Of a stretch of DNA of 64,000 nt, positions 29,719 through 39,669 are shown in pieces. The notes under the pieces were generated by a model. It did not search any database and was not told where the DNA came from. It saw only the letters and a list, made by a program, of their open reading frames with translations. The stretch is taken from NCBI GenBank assembly GCA_030123585.1, contig CP126120.1, positions 2,357,001 to 2,421,000 of the forward strand, written 5' to 3'. Every line of letters starts with the position of its first letter. Position 1 is the stretch's first letter. The DNA comes from Rhodanobacteraceae bacterium. GTDB taxonomy: Bacteria > Pseudomonadota > Gammaproteobacteria > Xanthomonadales > Rhodanobacteraceae. Position numbers and translations under genes: made by a program.

Positions 29719-31032
29719 TTACCCAGTCAATATCCGGATCAGTTTGTCCCAGTCCTGACGCAGGCGCATGTCTGTTTCGCAAAGGCCCCTGATCTTCTTG
29801 CAGGCGTGCATCACGGTCGTGTGGTCCTTGCCCCCGAAGGCCTCGCCGATCTCGGGCAGGCTGTGTTCGGTCAACTCCTTGGCCAACGCCATGGCGATCT
29901 GTCGCGGTCGCGCCAGCGAACGCAGTCGCCTTTGCGACAGGAGATCGGACAACCGCAGCTGATAATAATCGGCCACGGTCTTCTGGATATTCTGGATGGT
30001 GATCGCGCGCGCGTGCACGTTGAACAGGTCGCGCAGTGTTTCCTGGGCCAACTCGACGGTGATGCCGCGCCCCGACAGGTTGGCCTGCGCGGCGACAGTG
30101 TTGAGTGCGCCTTCGAGTTCGCGCACGTTGGAGCGGATCCGGCGCGCCAGCAGCAGGGCGACGTCGCTGGGCAGCGGAATGCCGCGGGTCTGCGCCTTTT
30201 CCAGCAGGATCGCGGCGCGGGTTTCGAAATCCGGCGGCTCGATCGCGACCGAAAGCCCCCAGCCCAGCCGCGATTTCAAGCGCAGCTCGAGATTGTCCAC
30301 TTCCTTCGGGTAGCGGTCGCAGGTCAGGATGATCTGCTGGCGCGATTCGTACAGCGTGTTGAAGGTGTGGAAGAACTCTTCCTGGGTCGCGTCCTTGCCC
30401 GCGAAGAACTGGATGTCGTCGATCAGCAGCGCATCGACCGAGCGGAAGCGGTGCTTGAAGTCGTCCATGTTCTTGTTGCGCAGCGCCGCGATCATCATCT
30501 CGGTGAAGCGCTCGGAATGCACGTAGAGCAGCTTCATCGACGGGTTGTGCTTCAGCATCAGATTGCCCGCCGCCTGCATCAGATGGGTCTTGCCGAGGCC
30601 GGTGCCGCCGTACAGCAGCAGCGGGTTGTAGGCCCGCCCGGGGTTCTGGGCCACCTGCATCGCGGCGGCCTTGCCCAGTTGGTTGGATTTGCCCTCGACG
30701 AAATTGTCGAAGGTGTAGTGCGGATCGAGGTTGTGTTGCGGGGCGGCCGGAGACGGCACGCCGGACGGCACGGCTTGCGGCTTCGGGCCGGTCGCGATCG
30801 AACCCACTTCGAGACGCAGCGGGACCGGCCGGCCGGCCAGCGCGGACAGCGTGCCCTCGATGCGCGCGAGATAGCCGTTGCGCACGAACTCGAGGGTATA
30901 GGTATTCGGCGCGAACAGCCGGAGGGTGCCGTCGTCGTAACGCGCCTGCAGCGGCTGCAGCCAGGTGTGCAGCACGCCGGGTTCGATTTCGCCTTCGAGC
31001 CTGGCGAGGCAGCGTTGCCAGAGATCGCTCAT
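29719..31032 (-). CDS. dnaA: Chromosomal replication initiator DnaA
   Basis: Encodes 437 residues. Domain I begins [17 protein letters not shown] and domain II is a short Pro/Ala-rich linker (about 82-100). Domain III is the AAA+ ATPase: [15 protein letters not shown], Walker [11 protein letters not shown] (141-150) and Walker [10 protein letters not shown] (~205). Domain IV has the DNA-binding signature [15 protein letters not shown]. DnaA binds DnaA boxes and opens oriC. It is divergent from rpmH, as in most bacteria of this group, and starts the dnaA-dnaN-recF-gyrB series. Confidence 0.98.
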   Translation of the reverse strand: MSDLWQRCLARLEGEIEPGVLHTWLQPLQARYDDGTLRLFAPNTYTLEFVRNGYLARIEGTLSALAGRPVPLRLEVGSIATGPKPQAVPSGVPSPAAPQHNLDPHYTFDNFVEGKSNQLGKAAAMQVAQNPGRAYNPLLLYGGTGLGKTHLMQAAGNLMLKHNPSMKLLYVHSERFTEMMIAALRNKNMDDFKHRFRSVDALLIDDIQFFAGKDATQEEFFHTFNTLYESRQQIILTCDRYPKEVDNLELRLKSRLGWGLSVAIEPPDFETRAAILLEKAQTRGIPLPSDVALLLARRIRSNVRELEGALNTVAAQANLSGRGITVELAQETLRDLFNVHARAITIQNIQKTVADYYQLRLSDLLSQRRLRSLARPRQIAMALAKELTEHSLPEIGEAFGGKDHTTVMHACKKIRGLCETDMRLRQDWDKLIRILTG

Positions 31033-31155
31033 GGATTCCCGCGGTGGATCGATGCCGGTGCGCGGCGTTCGCGCGTGGTGAACGGGTGAGTCTAACAGGC
31101 TGCCCGGACCCTGCGTTCGGAACCCGCTGCCGCCGTGCGACCGTGCCGATTTTCA

Positions 31156-31185
31156 TTGACGCGCGCCCAGCGGCAATCGTAGAAT
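31156..31185 (+). promoter_or_regulatory. Sigma-70-type promoter for rpmH-rnpA
   Basis: TTGACG (31156-31161) and TAGAAT (31180-31185) separated by 18 bases match the -35 and -10 consensus well. The -10 box is 59 bases before the rpmH start. It lies in the dnaA-rpmH divergent region. Confidence 0.65.
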
Positions 31186-31244
31186 TCACAGTCTTTTTCC
31201 ATGCATGACCCGCCTCGCGCGGGCGTCCTGCCGCGGAGTCACCC

Positions 31245-31379
31245 ATGAAACGCACCTACCAGCCCAGCGTGCTCAAGCGCGCCCGCACCCACGGTTTTCG
31301 CGCCCGCATGAAGACCGCTGATGGCCGCAAGGTCTTGTCCGCGCGCCGCGCCAAGGGCCGCAAGCGCCTGATCCCGTAA
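31245..31379 (+). CDS. rpmH: 50S ribosomal protein L34
   Basis: Encodes 44 residues, the normal L34 length: [18 protein letters not shown], then [12 protein letters not shown] and a basic end [17 protein letters not shown] ribosome site precedes it by 7 bases. L34 is a small basic protein of the large ribosomal subunit. It is followed 11 bases later by rnpA, the standard rpmH-rnpA pair, and is divergent from dnaA. A good sigma-70-type promoter lies upstream. Confidence 0.98.
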   Translation: MKRTYQPSVLKRARTHGFRARMKTADGRKVLSARRAKGRKRLIP

Positions 31380-31390
31380 GCGCATCGCGC

Positions 31391-31765
31391 ATGGCCGGCT
31401 TGCCGCCTTCCGCGCGGCTGCGCCGAGCCGCCGAATTCGCCGCGCTGCGGAATGCGCAAGGGCGCATCCAGACACGCCATTTCCTGTTGCGCTGGATCGT
31501 CTCGCCGACCGGCGCGGCCAGATTGGGACTCGCGATATCGCGCAAGGTCAGCAAGCGTGCCGTCGCACGCAACCGGATCAAGCGGATCGCGCGCGAATCG
31601 TTCCGGCTGCAACGCGAGTCGCTGCCCGCGATGGATGTGCTGGTGATCGCGCGGTCTTCCGCGGCCACGATCGAGCGGGCGGTGTTGCGCGACGATCTCG
31701 ACGACGCGTGGCGGAAGCTCAAGGCGTTGAAGCCCGCATCCACACCCGGCACAATCGGCGGCTGA
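31391..31765 (+). CDS. rnpA: Ribonuclease P protein component
   Basis: Encodes 124 residues. The RNase P protein signature is seen in SRKVSKRAVARNRIKRIARE (the RNR motif), with the preceding FAALRNAQGR and TRHFLLRWIV. The protein is strongly basic and helps the RNase P RNA (not in this window) remove 5' leaders from tRNA precursors. It lies between rpmH and yidC. The small yidD gene that often sits between rnpA and yidC is missing here; only 39 bases separate the two genes. Confidence 0.95.
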   Translation: MAGLPPSARLRRAAEFAALRNAQGRIQTRHFLLRWIVSPTGAARLGLAISRKVSKRAVARNRIKRIARESFRLQRESLPAMDVLVIARSSAATIERAVLRDDLDDAWRKLKALKPASTPGTIGG

Positions 31766-31804
31766 CCCGCGCCAAGCCTCGCGCGGCCCATTCCGAGTTC
31801 CCCC

Positions 31805-33520
31805 GTGATCAATCAAACACGTACCCTGCTGGTCGTGGCGTTGCTGGTCGTCGCCTACTTGCTGTGGCAGGGCTGGCAACACGACTACCCGTCCGCTACG
31901 CCCGCCTCGCCGCCCGCGACGAGCGCGGTTCCCGCGTCCTCGCCGGGCGTACCGGAAGCGCCCGGCAGCGCCGCCGCCGATGCGGCGACGACCGTCACGA
32001 GCGTGCCCGCAACATCGGGCAAGGCCGCGGCGACGCCCGCGGCCGACCTGATCACGGCCAGCAATGACGTGTTGCGGCTCACCATCGATCCGCGCGGTGG
32101 CACCATCGTCGGCGCCGATCTGCTGGACTATCCGCAGCAGGTCAAGCGCGGCAGTCCGCCGGTGCGGCTGCTCGACGACACGCCGGCGAATTACTACGTC
32201 GCGCAGAGCGGATTGGTCGGCGCCGACGGCAGTGCCGCGCCCAACCACCTTGCCGAGTTCACCGCGACCGCCAAGGAAAATGCGCTGGCGCCCGGACAGA
32301 AGCAGGTCGTGGTGACCCTGGACTGGCGCGACGCCGCGACCGGCATCGGCGTTGTCAAGCGTTACACCTTGACCCGCGGCAGCTACGTGGTCGGCGTGAG
32401 CCAGCAGATCGACAACCGCGGCGTCAAGGCGTGGCACGGCAATGCCTACGAGCAGCTCGAACGGGTCCAGCCGCCGCCGGCGCCGAAGCATTTCCTCGAG
32501 TTCTACAACCCGGACAGCCTGAGCTTTACCGGCGCGGCGTGGTACAGCCCCGACGACAAGTTCAAGAAACTGGCCTTCGACAAGTTCGAAAAGGATCCGC
32601 TCAACCAGGAAGTGACCGGGGGCTGGATCGCGATGAGCCAGCGGTTCTTCCTGGGCGCATGGATCCCGGACGCCAGGCAGGCCGAGCGTTTCAGCAGCGT
32701 GGAAGTCGCCGGCCAGGGCGCCGACGGCAAGCCGCTCTACCTGGTCCGCGAAATGGGACCGACCTTGAGCGTCGCGCCGGGCGCGAGCGCCACCAGCAGC
32801 GCGAACCTGTACGTCGGCCCGAAGCTGCAGAACGAACTGGGCGACATCGCGCCGGGCCTGAACCTCACCGTGGATTACGGGATGTTCACCGTGATCGCGG
32901 CGCCGATGTTCAAACTCCTGTCGTGGCTGCATGCGCTGGTGCGCGACTGGGGCCTCGCGATCATCGCGCTGGTGCTGATCATCCAGGCCGCGACCTGGAA
33001 GCTCACCGAAGCGCAATACAAGTCCGGCGCGCGCATGCGCAAGCTGCAGCCGCGCATGCAGGCGCTGAAGGAACGCTTCGGCGACGACAAGCAGAAATAC
33101 CAGCAGGCGATGATGGAGCTGTACAAGAAGGAGAAGGTCAACCCGATGGCGGGCTGCCTGCCGGCGTTGATCACGATGCCGATCTTCCTCGCGCTGTACT
33201 ACGTGCTGATCTTCAGCGTCGAACTGCGGCACGTGCCGTTCCTGTGGATTCCCGACCTGTCGGCGGCCGATCCGTATTTCATCCTGCCGGTGCTGTACGC
33301 GCTCACCATGCTGGGCACGCAGTTCCTGACGCCGATGCAGGGCATGGATCCGACCCAGGCCCGGATGATGAAAGTGATGCCGGTGCTGTTCTCGGTGCTG
33401 TTCTTCTTCTTCCCGGCCGGCCTGACCCTGTACTACGTGGTGCGCGGCATCTGCATGCTCGGGCAGCAGTGGTACATCACCCGCAAGATCGAGCGGGCGG
33501 ACGCGCGCGCGCGCGCCTGA
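31805..33520 (+). CDS. yidC: Membrane protein insertase YidC
   Basis: Encodes 571 residues from a GTG start. An N-terminal membrane helix (LLVVALLVVAYLLWQGW) is followed by an Ala/Pro/Ser-rich linker and the large periplasmic domain of gram-negative YidC (about 80-360). The C-terminal five-helix core begins GMFTVIAAPMFKLLSWLHA; within it MRKLQPRMQALKERFGDDK and NPMAGCLPALITMPIFLALY are conserved cytoplasmic and membrane motifs. It inserts inner-membrane proteins alone or with SecYEG, including ATP synthase subunits a and c, whose genes lie just downstream. Confidence 0.97.
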   Translation: MINQTRTLLVVALLVVAYLLWQGWQHDYPSATPASPPATSAVPASSPGVPEAPGSAAADAATTVTSVPATSGKAAATPAADLITASNDVLRLTIDPRGGTIVGADLLDYPQQVKRGSPPVRLLDDTPANYYVAQSGLVGADGSAAPNHLAEFTATAKENALAPGQKQVVVTLDWRDAATGIGVVKRYTLTRGSYVVGVSQQIDNRGVKAWHGNAYEQLERVQPPPAPKHFLEFYNPDSLSFTGAAWYSPDDKFKKLAFDKFEKDPLNQEVTGGWIAMSQRFFLGAWIPDARQAERFSSVEVAGQGADGKPLYLVREMGPTLSVAPGASATSSANLYVGPKLQNELGDIAPGLNLTVDYGMFTVIAAPMFKLLSWLHALVRDWGLAIIALVLIIQAATWKLTEAQYKSGARMRKLQPRMQALKERFGDDKQKYQQAMMELYKKEKVNPMAGCLPALITMPIFLALYYVLIFSVELRHVPFLWIPDLSAADPYFILPVLYALTMLGTQFLTPMQGMDPTQARMMKVMPVLFSVLFFFFPAGLTLYYVVRGICMLGQQWYITRKIERADARARA

Positions 33521-33537
33521 ACCACGCAGGCTTGCGC

Positions 33538-34875
33538 ATGCAGGCGACCGACACCATCGCGGCCATCGCGACCCCTGCGGGGCGCGGCGGCATCGGCGTG
33601 GTGCGGGTATCGGGACCCGCGGCGCCCGCGATCGCGCAGGCGCTGTGCGGCATCGAACCCGTGCCGCGGCACGCGCATTACGCGGCGTTCCGCGACGCCG
33701 AAGGCCACGCGCTCGACCGCGGACTCGCGACGTGGTTTCCCGCGCCGCATTCCTTCACCGGCGAACACGTGCTGGAACTGTACGCGCACGGCAGCCCCGT
33801 GGTGCTCGACCGGCTGCTGCGACGTGTCTGCGAACTGGGCGCGCGGCCCGCACGCGCGGGCGAATTTTCCGAGCGGGCATTCCTCAACGGCAAGCTGGAT
33901 CTCGCGCAGGCCGAGGCGGTCGCGGACCTGATCGCGGCGCGTTCCGAAGCGCAGGCCCGCGCGGCGCAACGCTCGCTAGAAGGCGAGTTCTCCGAGCGTG
34001 TACAAGCGCTGGCGGATCTCGTGGTGCGCCTGCGCGTGGAAGTGGAGGCGGCGATCGATTTCGCCGAGGATGCTTCGGAAAGCGCGTCGCACGAAGTGCT
34101 TGCCCGGTTGTTCGCGCAAGCGACCGCCGCGCTGGATGCCTTGCTGGCTGCCGCGCGCCGCGGCGTGCGTCTGACCGACGGCCTGCACGCGGTGATCGTC
34201 GGCGCACCCAACGTGGGCAAGTCCAGCCTCATGAACGCGCTGGCCGGCCACGACCGCGCGATCGTCACCGACATTCCCGGCACCACCCGCGACGTGCTGC
34301 GCGAATCGATCGCGTTCGACGGCGTCGAACTGCTGCTGGCCGACACCGCGGGCTTGCGCGAATCCGGGGATACGGTCGAGGGCGAAGGCATCCGGCGTGC
34401 CCGTGCCGAACTGGAGCGTGCCGACATCGTGCTGCGGGTGATCGACGATGCCGGTCAGCTTGCGTCCGGCGATCTGTTTGCCGGCGCACCGGTCTCGGCG
34501 ACGCGCATCCTCGTGGTCAACAAGATCGACCTCGCGGGCTCGACGCCGCGCCGCGACGAGCGCGACGGCGTGGTGACAATCGCCCTGTCCGCGTGCACCG
34601 GGGCGGGACTCGATCTGTTGCGCACCGAACTGCGGCGCATCGCGTTGGGCGGCGAAGTGGAAGGCGTGTTCAGCGCGCGCGCCCGGCACGTGCTCGCCCT
34701 GGAACGCGCCGGCGGACACCTGGCTGCTGCACGCTCCGGACCAACGCTTGCGAGTCCCGAACTCGTGGCCGAGGAACTCGCCGCCGCGCAGCGCGCGCTC
34801 GGCGAAATCACCGGCGCATTCACCAGCGAGGATTTGCTCGGCGCGATTTTCTCCACGTTCTGCATCGGCAAATGA
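33538..34875 (+). CDS. mnmE: tRNA uridine-5-carboxymethylaminomethyl modification GTPase MnmE
   Basis: Encodes 445 residues; the ATG at 33538 starts MQATDTIAAIATPAGRGGIGVVRVSG, the canonical N-terminal tetrahydrofolate-binding domain. The inserted G domain (about 218-370) has GAPNVGKSS (from 222), DIPGTTRD, DTAGLRESGD and VVNKIDLAG. The C-terminal end FSTFCIGK carries the conserved CIGK motif. With MnmG (not here) it modifies the wobble uridine of several tRNAs. It starts 17 bases after yidC. A hairpin without a T-run overlaps its stop codon. Confidence 0.97.
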   Translation: MQATDTIAAIATPAGRGGIGVVRVSGPAAPAIAQALCGIEPVPRHAHYAAFRDAEGHALDRGLATWFPAPHSFTGEHVLELYAHGSPVVLDRLLRRVCELGARPARAGEFSERAFLNGKLDLAQAEAVADLIAARSEAQARAAQRSLEGEFSERVQALADLVVRLRVEVEAAIDFAEDASESASHEVLARLFAQATAALDALLAAARRGVRLTDGLHAVIVGAPNVGKSSLMNALAGHDRAIVTDIPGTTRDVLRESIAFDGVELLLADTAGLRESGDTVEGEGIRRARAELERADIVLRVIDDAGQLASGDLFAGAPVSATRILVVNKIDLAGSTPRRDERDGVVTIALSACTGAGLDLLRTELRRIALGGEVEGVFSARARHVLALERAGGHLAAARSGPTLASPELVAEELAAAQRALGEITGAFTSEDLLGAIFSTFCIGK

Positions 34876-35023
34876 GCGCAGGATGCGCTCATCCCGGCCA
34901 GCACGTGGACGCGTGTTGACGCGGGATCCAATTCCAAACCGATGTCGTCACTCACGCCCCCGCTCCACGCGGCGAACGGCGCAAAATCCTAGAAAATCCA
35001 GTGCGAAAGACGGCGCTCGCCGG

Positions 35024-35053
35024 TTGCGACGCCAGTTTGTGCGCTGCTACAAT
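35024..35053 (+). promoter_or_regulatory. Sigma-70-type promoter for the atp operon
   Basis: TTGCGA (35024-35029) and TACAAT (35048-35053) with an 18-base spacer lie about 60 bases before atpI. The segment between mnmE and atpI (34876-35111) holds no other gene. Confidence 0.55.
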
Positions 35054-35111
35054 TCCAAAGCTGATTGCAAGGTTTTTGGGTGGGTCGAAGGCACGCCCGA
35101 GGTGGCTGAAC

Positions 35112-35480
35112 TTGGACAACTCCCTCGCCGCCGGCAGACGGCTCGCCGTTCAGGTGGTGCTGGCGCAGGCGGCGGCGGCAATCATCGTCGGATTGTTGTT
35201 TCTCGCCGGGGGAGCGGCATCGGCCCTTGGCGCATTCGGCGGCGGAGTGGTGGTGGCGCTCGGTACCGCGTTGCTGGCGCTGCGGGTGTTCCGGCCGCCA
35301 CTGGCACGCGGCGCGGTCACCATGCGGCGGTTTGCGCTGGGAACGTTGCTGAAATGGCTGGTGGTGCTGGGTGGCTTGTTCCTGATCCTGGTGCGCTGGC
35401 GATTGCCGCTGGTGCCCGCGCTGGTCGGGGCCGGCGCGGCGATGGTGGTGAATTGGCTGGTTTTGCGCATCGACGTTTGA
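35112..35480 (+). CDS. atpI: ATP synthase protein I
   Basis: Encodes 122 residues from a TTG start at 35112 with GAGGTGG 8 bases upstream; the frame stays open to 35001, but the earlier part has no ribosome site and overlaps the likely promoter. Four hydrophobic segments are visible (VQVVLAQAAAAIIVGLLFLA, GAFGGGVVVALGTALLAL, LLKWLVVLGGLFLILV, LVPALVGAGAAMVVNWLVL), the normal AtpI topology. AtpI helps assemble the c-ring. It is the first gene of the complete atpIBEFHAGDC operon. Confidence 0.85.
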   Translation: MDNSLAAGRRLAVQVVLAQAAAAIIVGLLFLAGGAASALGAFGGGVVVALGTALLALRVFRPPLARGAVTMRRFALGTLLKWLVVLGGLFLILVRWRLPLVPALVGAGAAMVVNWLVLRIDV

Positions 35481-35505
35481 CACGGGATTAGCTGGGACTC
35501 ACGGC

Positions 35506-36504
35506 ATGGCGGCAGAAGCCCCTATCACTAGCGGTGCATACATCCTGCACCATCTCACCTATCTCCAGCTCGACCTCAAGAGCTGGAAGATCGTCGAGAA
35601 TTCCCAGGGCTTCTGGGTGCTGAACATCGACTCGGTGTTCTTCTCGGTCGTGCTGGGCCTGCTGTTCGTGTTCCTGTTCTGGCCAGTGGCGCGGCGCGCC
35701 AGCAGCGGCGTGCCGAAGAACTGGCAGAACTTCGTCGAGGTCTGCACCGAATTCGTCGACGGCCAAGTCAAGGACGCCTTCCACCAGAAATCGAAATTCG
35801 TCGCGCCGATGGCGCTGCTGGTGTTCTTCTGGGTGCTGTTCATGAACCTCATGGACCTGCTGCCCGTGGACGCGTTGCCGACCGCGGCCGAAGCCATGGG
35901 CATCGAACACCTGCGCATCCTGCCCTCGGCCGATCCCAACATCACACTGTCGATGTCGCTGACGGTGTTCCTGTTGTGCTTCTGGTACAGCTTCTACTGC
36001 AAGGGCTTCCTGACCAACGCCAAGGAAGCGGTGCTGCACCCGTTCGGCAAGTGGATGATGCCGGTCAACTTCGTGCTGAAGGTGGTCGAGGAATTGTCCA
36101 AGCCGCTCAGCCTGGGCCTGCGACTGTTCGGCAACATGTACGCGGGCGAGGTGATCTTCATCCTGCTGGCCGCGCTGACGCTGCGTTACAGCGCGCCGGC
36201 GCACATCGCGCCCGCGACCGGCGCCGCGTTCTTCATCTTCGCCGCGCTGGCCGTGCTGACCGTGGGCCTGTTCGCCTACGGCAAGGGCAAGTGGCTGCGC
36301 GGCTGGCTGCCGCTGGCGCTGCTCGCGGTGATCGCGGTCGGCAGCGTCGCGGGGTTCCTGCCCGCGATCGGCGGCCAGACCTATTACCAGATCCTGTTCG
36401 CGACCGGCTGGGGCATCTTCCACTGGCTGATCATCGCGCTGCAGGCCTACATCTTCATGGTGCTGACCGTCGCTTATCTCTCGATGGCGGCCGAGCATCA
36501 CTGA
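35506..36504 (+). CDS. atpB: ATP synthase F0 subunit a, with C-terminal insertion
   Basis: Encodes 332 residues, about 60 more than the E. coli subunit. The N-terminal two-thirds match the family closely (HHLTYLQLDLKSW, NLMDLLPVDALP, SADPNITLSMSL). The essential arginine is in LGLRLFGNMYAGEVIF (about 204-219). Between FILLAALTL and the last helix WGIFHWLIIALQAYIFMVLT, where E. coli has about 12 residues, there are some 75 residues with two hydrophobic stretches (GAAFFIFAALAVLTVGLFAYG and WLPLALLAVIAVGSVAGFLP). Subunit a forms the proton half-channels beside the c-ring. Confidence 0.96.
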   Translation: MAAEAPITSGAYILHHLTYLQLDLKSWKIVENSQGFWVLNIDSVFFSVVLGLLFVFLFWPVARRASSGVPKNWQNFVEVCTEFVDGQVKDAFHQKSKFVAPMALLVFFWVLFMNLMDLLPVDALPTAAEAMGIEHLRILPSADPNITLSMSLTVFLLCFWYSFYCKGFLTNAKEAVLHPFGKWMMPVNFVLKVVEELSKPLSLGLRLFGNMYAGEVIFILLAALTLRYSAPAHIAPATGAAFFIFAALAVLTVGLFAYGKGKWLRGWLPLALLAVIAVGSVAGFLPAIGGQTYYQILFATGWGIFHWLIIALQAYIFMVLTVAYLSMAAEHH

Positions 36505-36526
36505 GCGTCCGTTTTTACTTCACTGA

Positions 36527-36856
<330 letters not shown>

Positions 36857-36912
36857 AGCCTCGCGACGACCGCGACGTTGAACCCCGAGAGTGACGCGAG
36901 AGGATTGCGACC

Positions 36913-37383
36913 GTGAGCCTTAATGCCACGCTCATCGCCCAGATGCTGGTCTTTTTGATCCTCGTCTGGTTCACGATGAAATTCATCTGGCCGCCGATCA
37001 TGAAGGCCATGGAAGAGCGCGCCAAGCGCATCGCCGACGGCCTCGAAGCCGCCGACCGTGCGCGCAAGGAGCTCGCCGACGCCGACACGCGCGCCGCCGA
37101 GGAACTCAAGAAGGCGCGTGCCGAAGCCGCCGTGATCATCGAACGGGCGAACCACCAGGCCGGGCAGATCGTCGACAAGGCGCGTGCCGATGCCTTGCTG
37201 GAAGCCGCCAAGCAGAAGGCCCAGGCGCAAGCCGACATCGAGAACATGGCGCACCGCGCCCGCGCCGAGTTGCGCGGCCAGGTCGCCACGCTCGCGGTGC
37301 AGGGCGCCGAGAAGATCCTGGGTCGCGAAGTGAACGCCGCGACGCACAAGGACCTGCTCGACCAGTTGGTCGAGGGAATCTGA
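36913..37383 (+). CDS. atpF: ATP synthase F0 subunit b
   Basis: Encodes 156 residues from a GTG start, the same length as in E. coli. One N-terminal membrane helix ([20 protein letters not shown]) is followed by a long charged coiled coil ([20 protein letters not shown] through [17 protein letters not shown]). Subunit b dimerises to form the peripheral stalk that holds F1 to subunit a. Only 4 bases separate its stop from the atpH start. Confidence 0.96.
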   Translation: MSLNATLIAQMLVFLILVWFTMKFIWPPIMKAMEERAKRIADGLEAADRARKELADADTRAAEELKKARAEAAVIIERANHQAGQIVDKARADALLEAAKQKAQAQADIENMAHRARAELRGQVATLAVQGAEKILGREVNAATHKDLLDQLVEGI

Positions 37384-37387
37384 CGCC

Positions 37388-37921
37388 ATGGCGCAGCCGC
37401 TGACCATCGCCCGACCCTACGCCCGCGCCGCGTTCGAACACGCGAAGGCGCACGGGTCGGTGTCGGAATGGGCGGGCAAGCTCGCCTTCGCCGCCGAGGC
37501 CGCGGTCGATCCGCGCGTGAGCGCCCTGTTCGGCGATCCGCGCATCGAGCCGCGTGCGTTGGCCGCGTTGTTCCGGCAAAACGGCGAAGCCGGCGATTCG
37601 GACTTCGCGCGTTTCCTCGAACTCCTGGCCGACAACCGCCGGCTGCGCGAACTGCCCGAGATCGCGGCGCTGTTCGAGCAGATGAAGCGCGACGCCGAAC
37701 ACGTGCTGAAGGTGCGGGTGCGCAGCGCGGTGCCGCTGGACGATGCACAGGTGCAGCACTTGGTCGAGGCGTTGAAGCGCCGCTTCCACAGCGAGATCGA
37801 ACTCGAGCGCAGCGTCGATGCCTCGGTGCTGGGCGGTGCGCTGATCGACGTCGGCGAAACCGTGATCGACGGTTCGCTGAAGAGCCGCCTGGCCAAGCTT
37901 GAAACAGCGTTGACGAATTGA
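37388..37921 (+). CDS. atpH: ATP synthase F1 subunit delta
   Basis: Encodes 177 residues, the standard length. It begins TIARPYARAAFEHAKAHG and ends with the conserved delta motif GALIDVGETVIDGSLKSRLAKLE. The protein links the top of F1 to the b-dimer stalk. It follows atpF after 4 bases. The next 129 bases before atpA hold a 7-bp inverted repeat (GAGTCAG at 37931-37937, CTGACTC at 37968-37974) but no gene. Confidence 0.95.
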   Translation: MAQPLTIARPYARAAFEHAKAHGSVSEWAGKLAFAAEAAVDPRVSALFGDPRIEPRALAALFRQNGEAGDSDFARFLELLADNRRLRELPEIAALFEQMKRDAEHVLKVRVRSAVPLDDAQVQHLVEALKRRFHSEIELERSVDASVLGGALIDVGETVIDGSLKSRLAKLETALTN

Positions 37922-38050
37922 AGCCGTAAAGAGTCAGCAAGAGCAAAGCACGAGTCCAGCGGTTTTACTGACTCACTTACTACTTACCCACCAATCTGTT
38001 TTGAAGAATCGTGCGGTATCAGATTGCCGTGCGATCCGAGGAATGAAGCA

Positions 38051-39598
38051 ATGGCCACCACACTCAACCCTTCCGAAATCAGCGAACTGATCCGCGCGCG
38101 CATCGAGCAGTTCAAGCTCTCGGCCGAAACCCGCAACGAAGGCACGCTGACTTCGGTGTCCGACGGTATCGTGCGTATCCACGGCCTGAACGACGCGATG
38201 GCCGGCGAAATGATCGAGCTGCCCGGTGACACCTATGCGCTGGCGCTGAACCTCGAGCGCGACTCGGTCGGCGCGGTGGTGCTCGGCAAGTACGAGCACC
38301 TGTCCGAAGGCGACACCGCCAAGACCACCGGCCGCATCCTCGAAGTGCCGGTCGGCCCCGAGATGCTGGGCCGCGTGGTCGACGCGCTGGGCAACCCGAT
38401 CGACGGCAAGGGCCCCATCAACACCCACGTGACCTCGCCGGTGGAGAAGGTCGCGCCGGGCGTGATCTGGCGCCAGTCGGTGTCGCAGCCGGTGCAGACC
38501 GGCTACAAGTCGGTCGACTCGATGATCCCGATTGGCCGCGGCCAACGCGAGCTGGTGATTGGCGATCGCCAGACCGGCAAGACCGCGCTCACGGTCGACA
38601 CCATCATCAACCAGAAGGGCACCGGCGTGAAGTGCATTTACGTCGCGATCGGACAGAAGCAGTCCTCGATCGCGAACGTGGTGCGCAAGCTGGAGGAACA
38701 TGACGCGATGAAGCACACCATCATCGTCGCGGCCTCGGCTTCCGACTCGGCGACGATGCAGTACATCGCGCCGTATGCCGGCTGCGCGATGGGCGAGTAC
38801 TTCCGCGACCACGGCGAAGACGCGCTGATCATCTACGACGACTTGACCAAGCAGGCCTGGGCGTATCGCCAGATCTCGCTGCTGCTGCGCCGTCCGCCGG
38901 GCCGCGAAGCGTATCCGGGCGACGTGTTCTACCTGCACTCGCGCCTGCTGGAGCGCGCCGCGCGCGTCAACGCCGAATATGTCGAGCGCGAAACCAAGGG
39001 TGAGATCAAGGGCAAGACGGGTTCGCTGACCGCGCTGCCGATCATCGAAACGCAGGCGGGCGACGTATCCGCGTTCGTGCCGACCAACGTGATCTCGATC
39101 ACCGACGGCCAGATCTTCCTCGAAACCGACCTGTTCAATGCCGGCATCCGCCCGGCCGTGAACGCGGGTATCTCGGTGTCGCGCGTGGGCGGCGCGGCGC
39201 AGACCAAGATCATCAAGAAACTGTCCGGCGGCGTGAAGCTGGCGCTGGCGCAATACCGCGAACTCGCCGCGTTCGCGCAGTTCGCCTCCGACCTCGATGC
39301 CGCGACCCGCGCGCAACTGGAGCGCGGCCAGCGCGTCACCGAACTGATGAAGCAGAAGCAGTATTCGCCGCTCAGCATCGCGCAACTCGCGATTTCGCTG
39401 TACGCGGCCGAGAAGGGTTATCTCGACGACCTGCCGATCGACAAGATCCTGCCGTTCGAACACGCCTTGCACCAGTTCATGGAAGCCAACCACGGCGAGC
39501 TGATGAAGAAGATCGTCGAGACCGGCGACTGGAACAACGACATCGAAGGCACCTTCAAGTCGGCGCTGGACGAGTTCAAGAAGACGGGGTCCTGGTGA
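38051..39598 (+). CDS. atpA: ATP synthase F1 subunit alpha
   Basis: Encodes 515 residues; the ATG at 38051 starts [21 protein letters not shown] (a further in-frame start at 38024 lacks support). The P-loop is GDRQTGKTA (around residue 172), followed by [15 protein letters not shown] and the F1 signature [17 protein letters not shown]. Subunit alpha forms the catalytic hexamer with beta and holds the non-catalytic nucleotide sites. A GTAG-type repeat begins 8 bases after the stop, between atpA and atpG. Confidence 0.98.
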   Translation: MATTLNPSEISELIRARIEQFKLSAETRNEGTLTSVSDGIVRIHGLNDAMAGEMIELPGDTYALALNLERDSVGAVVLGKYEHLSEGDTAKTTGRILEVPVGPEMLGRVVDALGNPIDGKGPINTHVTSPVEKVAPGVIWRQSVSQPVQTGYKSVDSMIPIGRGQRELVIGDRQTGKTALTVDTIINQKGTGVKCIYVAIGQKQSSIANVVRKLEEHDAMKHTIIVAASASDSATMQYIAPYAGCAMGEYFRDHGEDALIIYDDLTKQAWAYRQISLLLRRPPGREAYPGDVFYLHSRLLERAARVNAEYVERETKGEIKGKTGSLTALPIIETQAGDVSAFVPTNVISITDGQIFLETDLFNAGIRPAVNAGISVSRVGGAAQTKIIKKLSGGVKLALAQYRELAAFAQFASDLDAATRAQLERGQRVTELMKQKQYSPLSIAQLAISLYAAEKGYLDDLPIDKILPFEHALHQFMEANHGELMKKIVETGDWNNDIEGTFKSALDEFKKTGSW

Positions 39599-39605
39599 CC
39601 CGGGT

Positions 39606-39653
39606 GTAGGAGCGGCGGAAGCCGCGACACGTCGGGCCTTCCGGCCCTCCTAC
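39606..39653. repeat. GTAG-type palindromic repeat family B, copy 1
   Basis: A 48-base element bounded by GTAGGAG and CTCCTAC with two internal hairpins, GCGGC-GGAA-GCCGC and GGGCC-TTCC-GGCCC. A second copy is at 61527-61575. The GTAG end and double-hairpin form match the REP elements of Stenotrophomonas and relatives that are mobilised by RAYT transposases. It lies in the atpA-atpG gap. Confidence 0.9.
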
Positions 39654-39669
39654 GACGGCAGGAAACGAC

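Noticed and set aside
32431-33537. N-terminal extension of the mnmE frame over yidC
   Set aside because: MnmE starts normally at 33538 and the extension is out of phase with the clearly coding yidC.
34872-34892. Hairpin ATGAGCGC-AGGAT-GCGCTCAT over the mnmE stop as a terminator
   Set aside because: No T-run follows the stem, so it was not called as a terminator.
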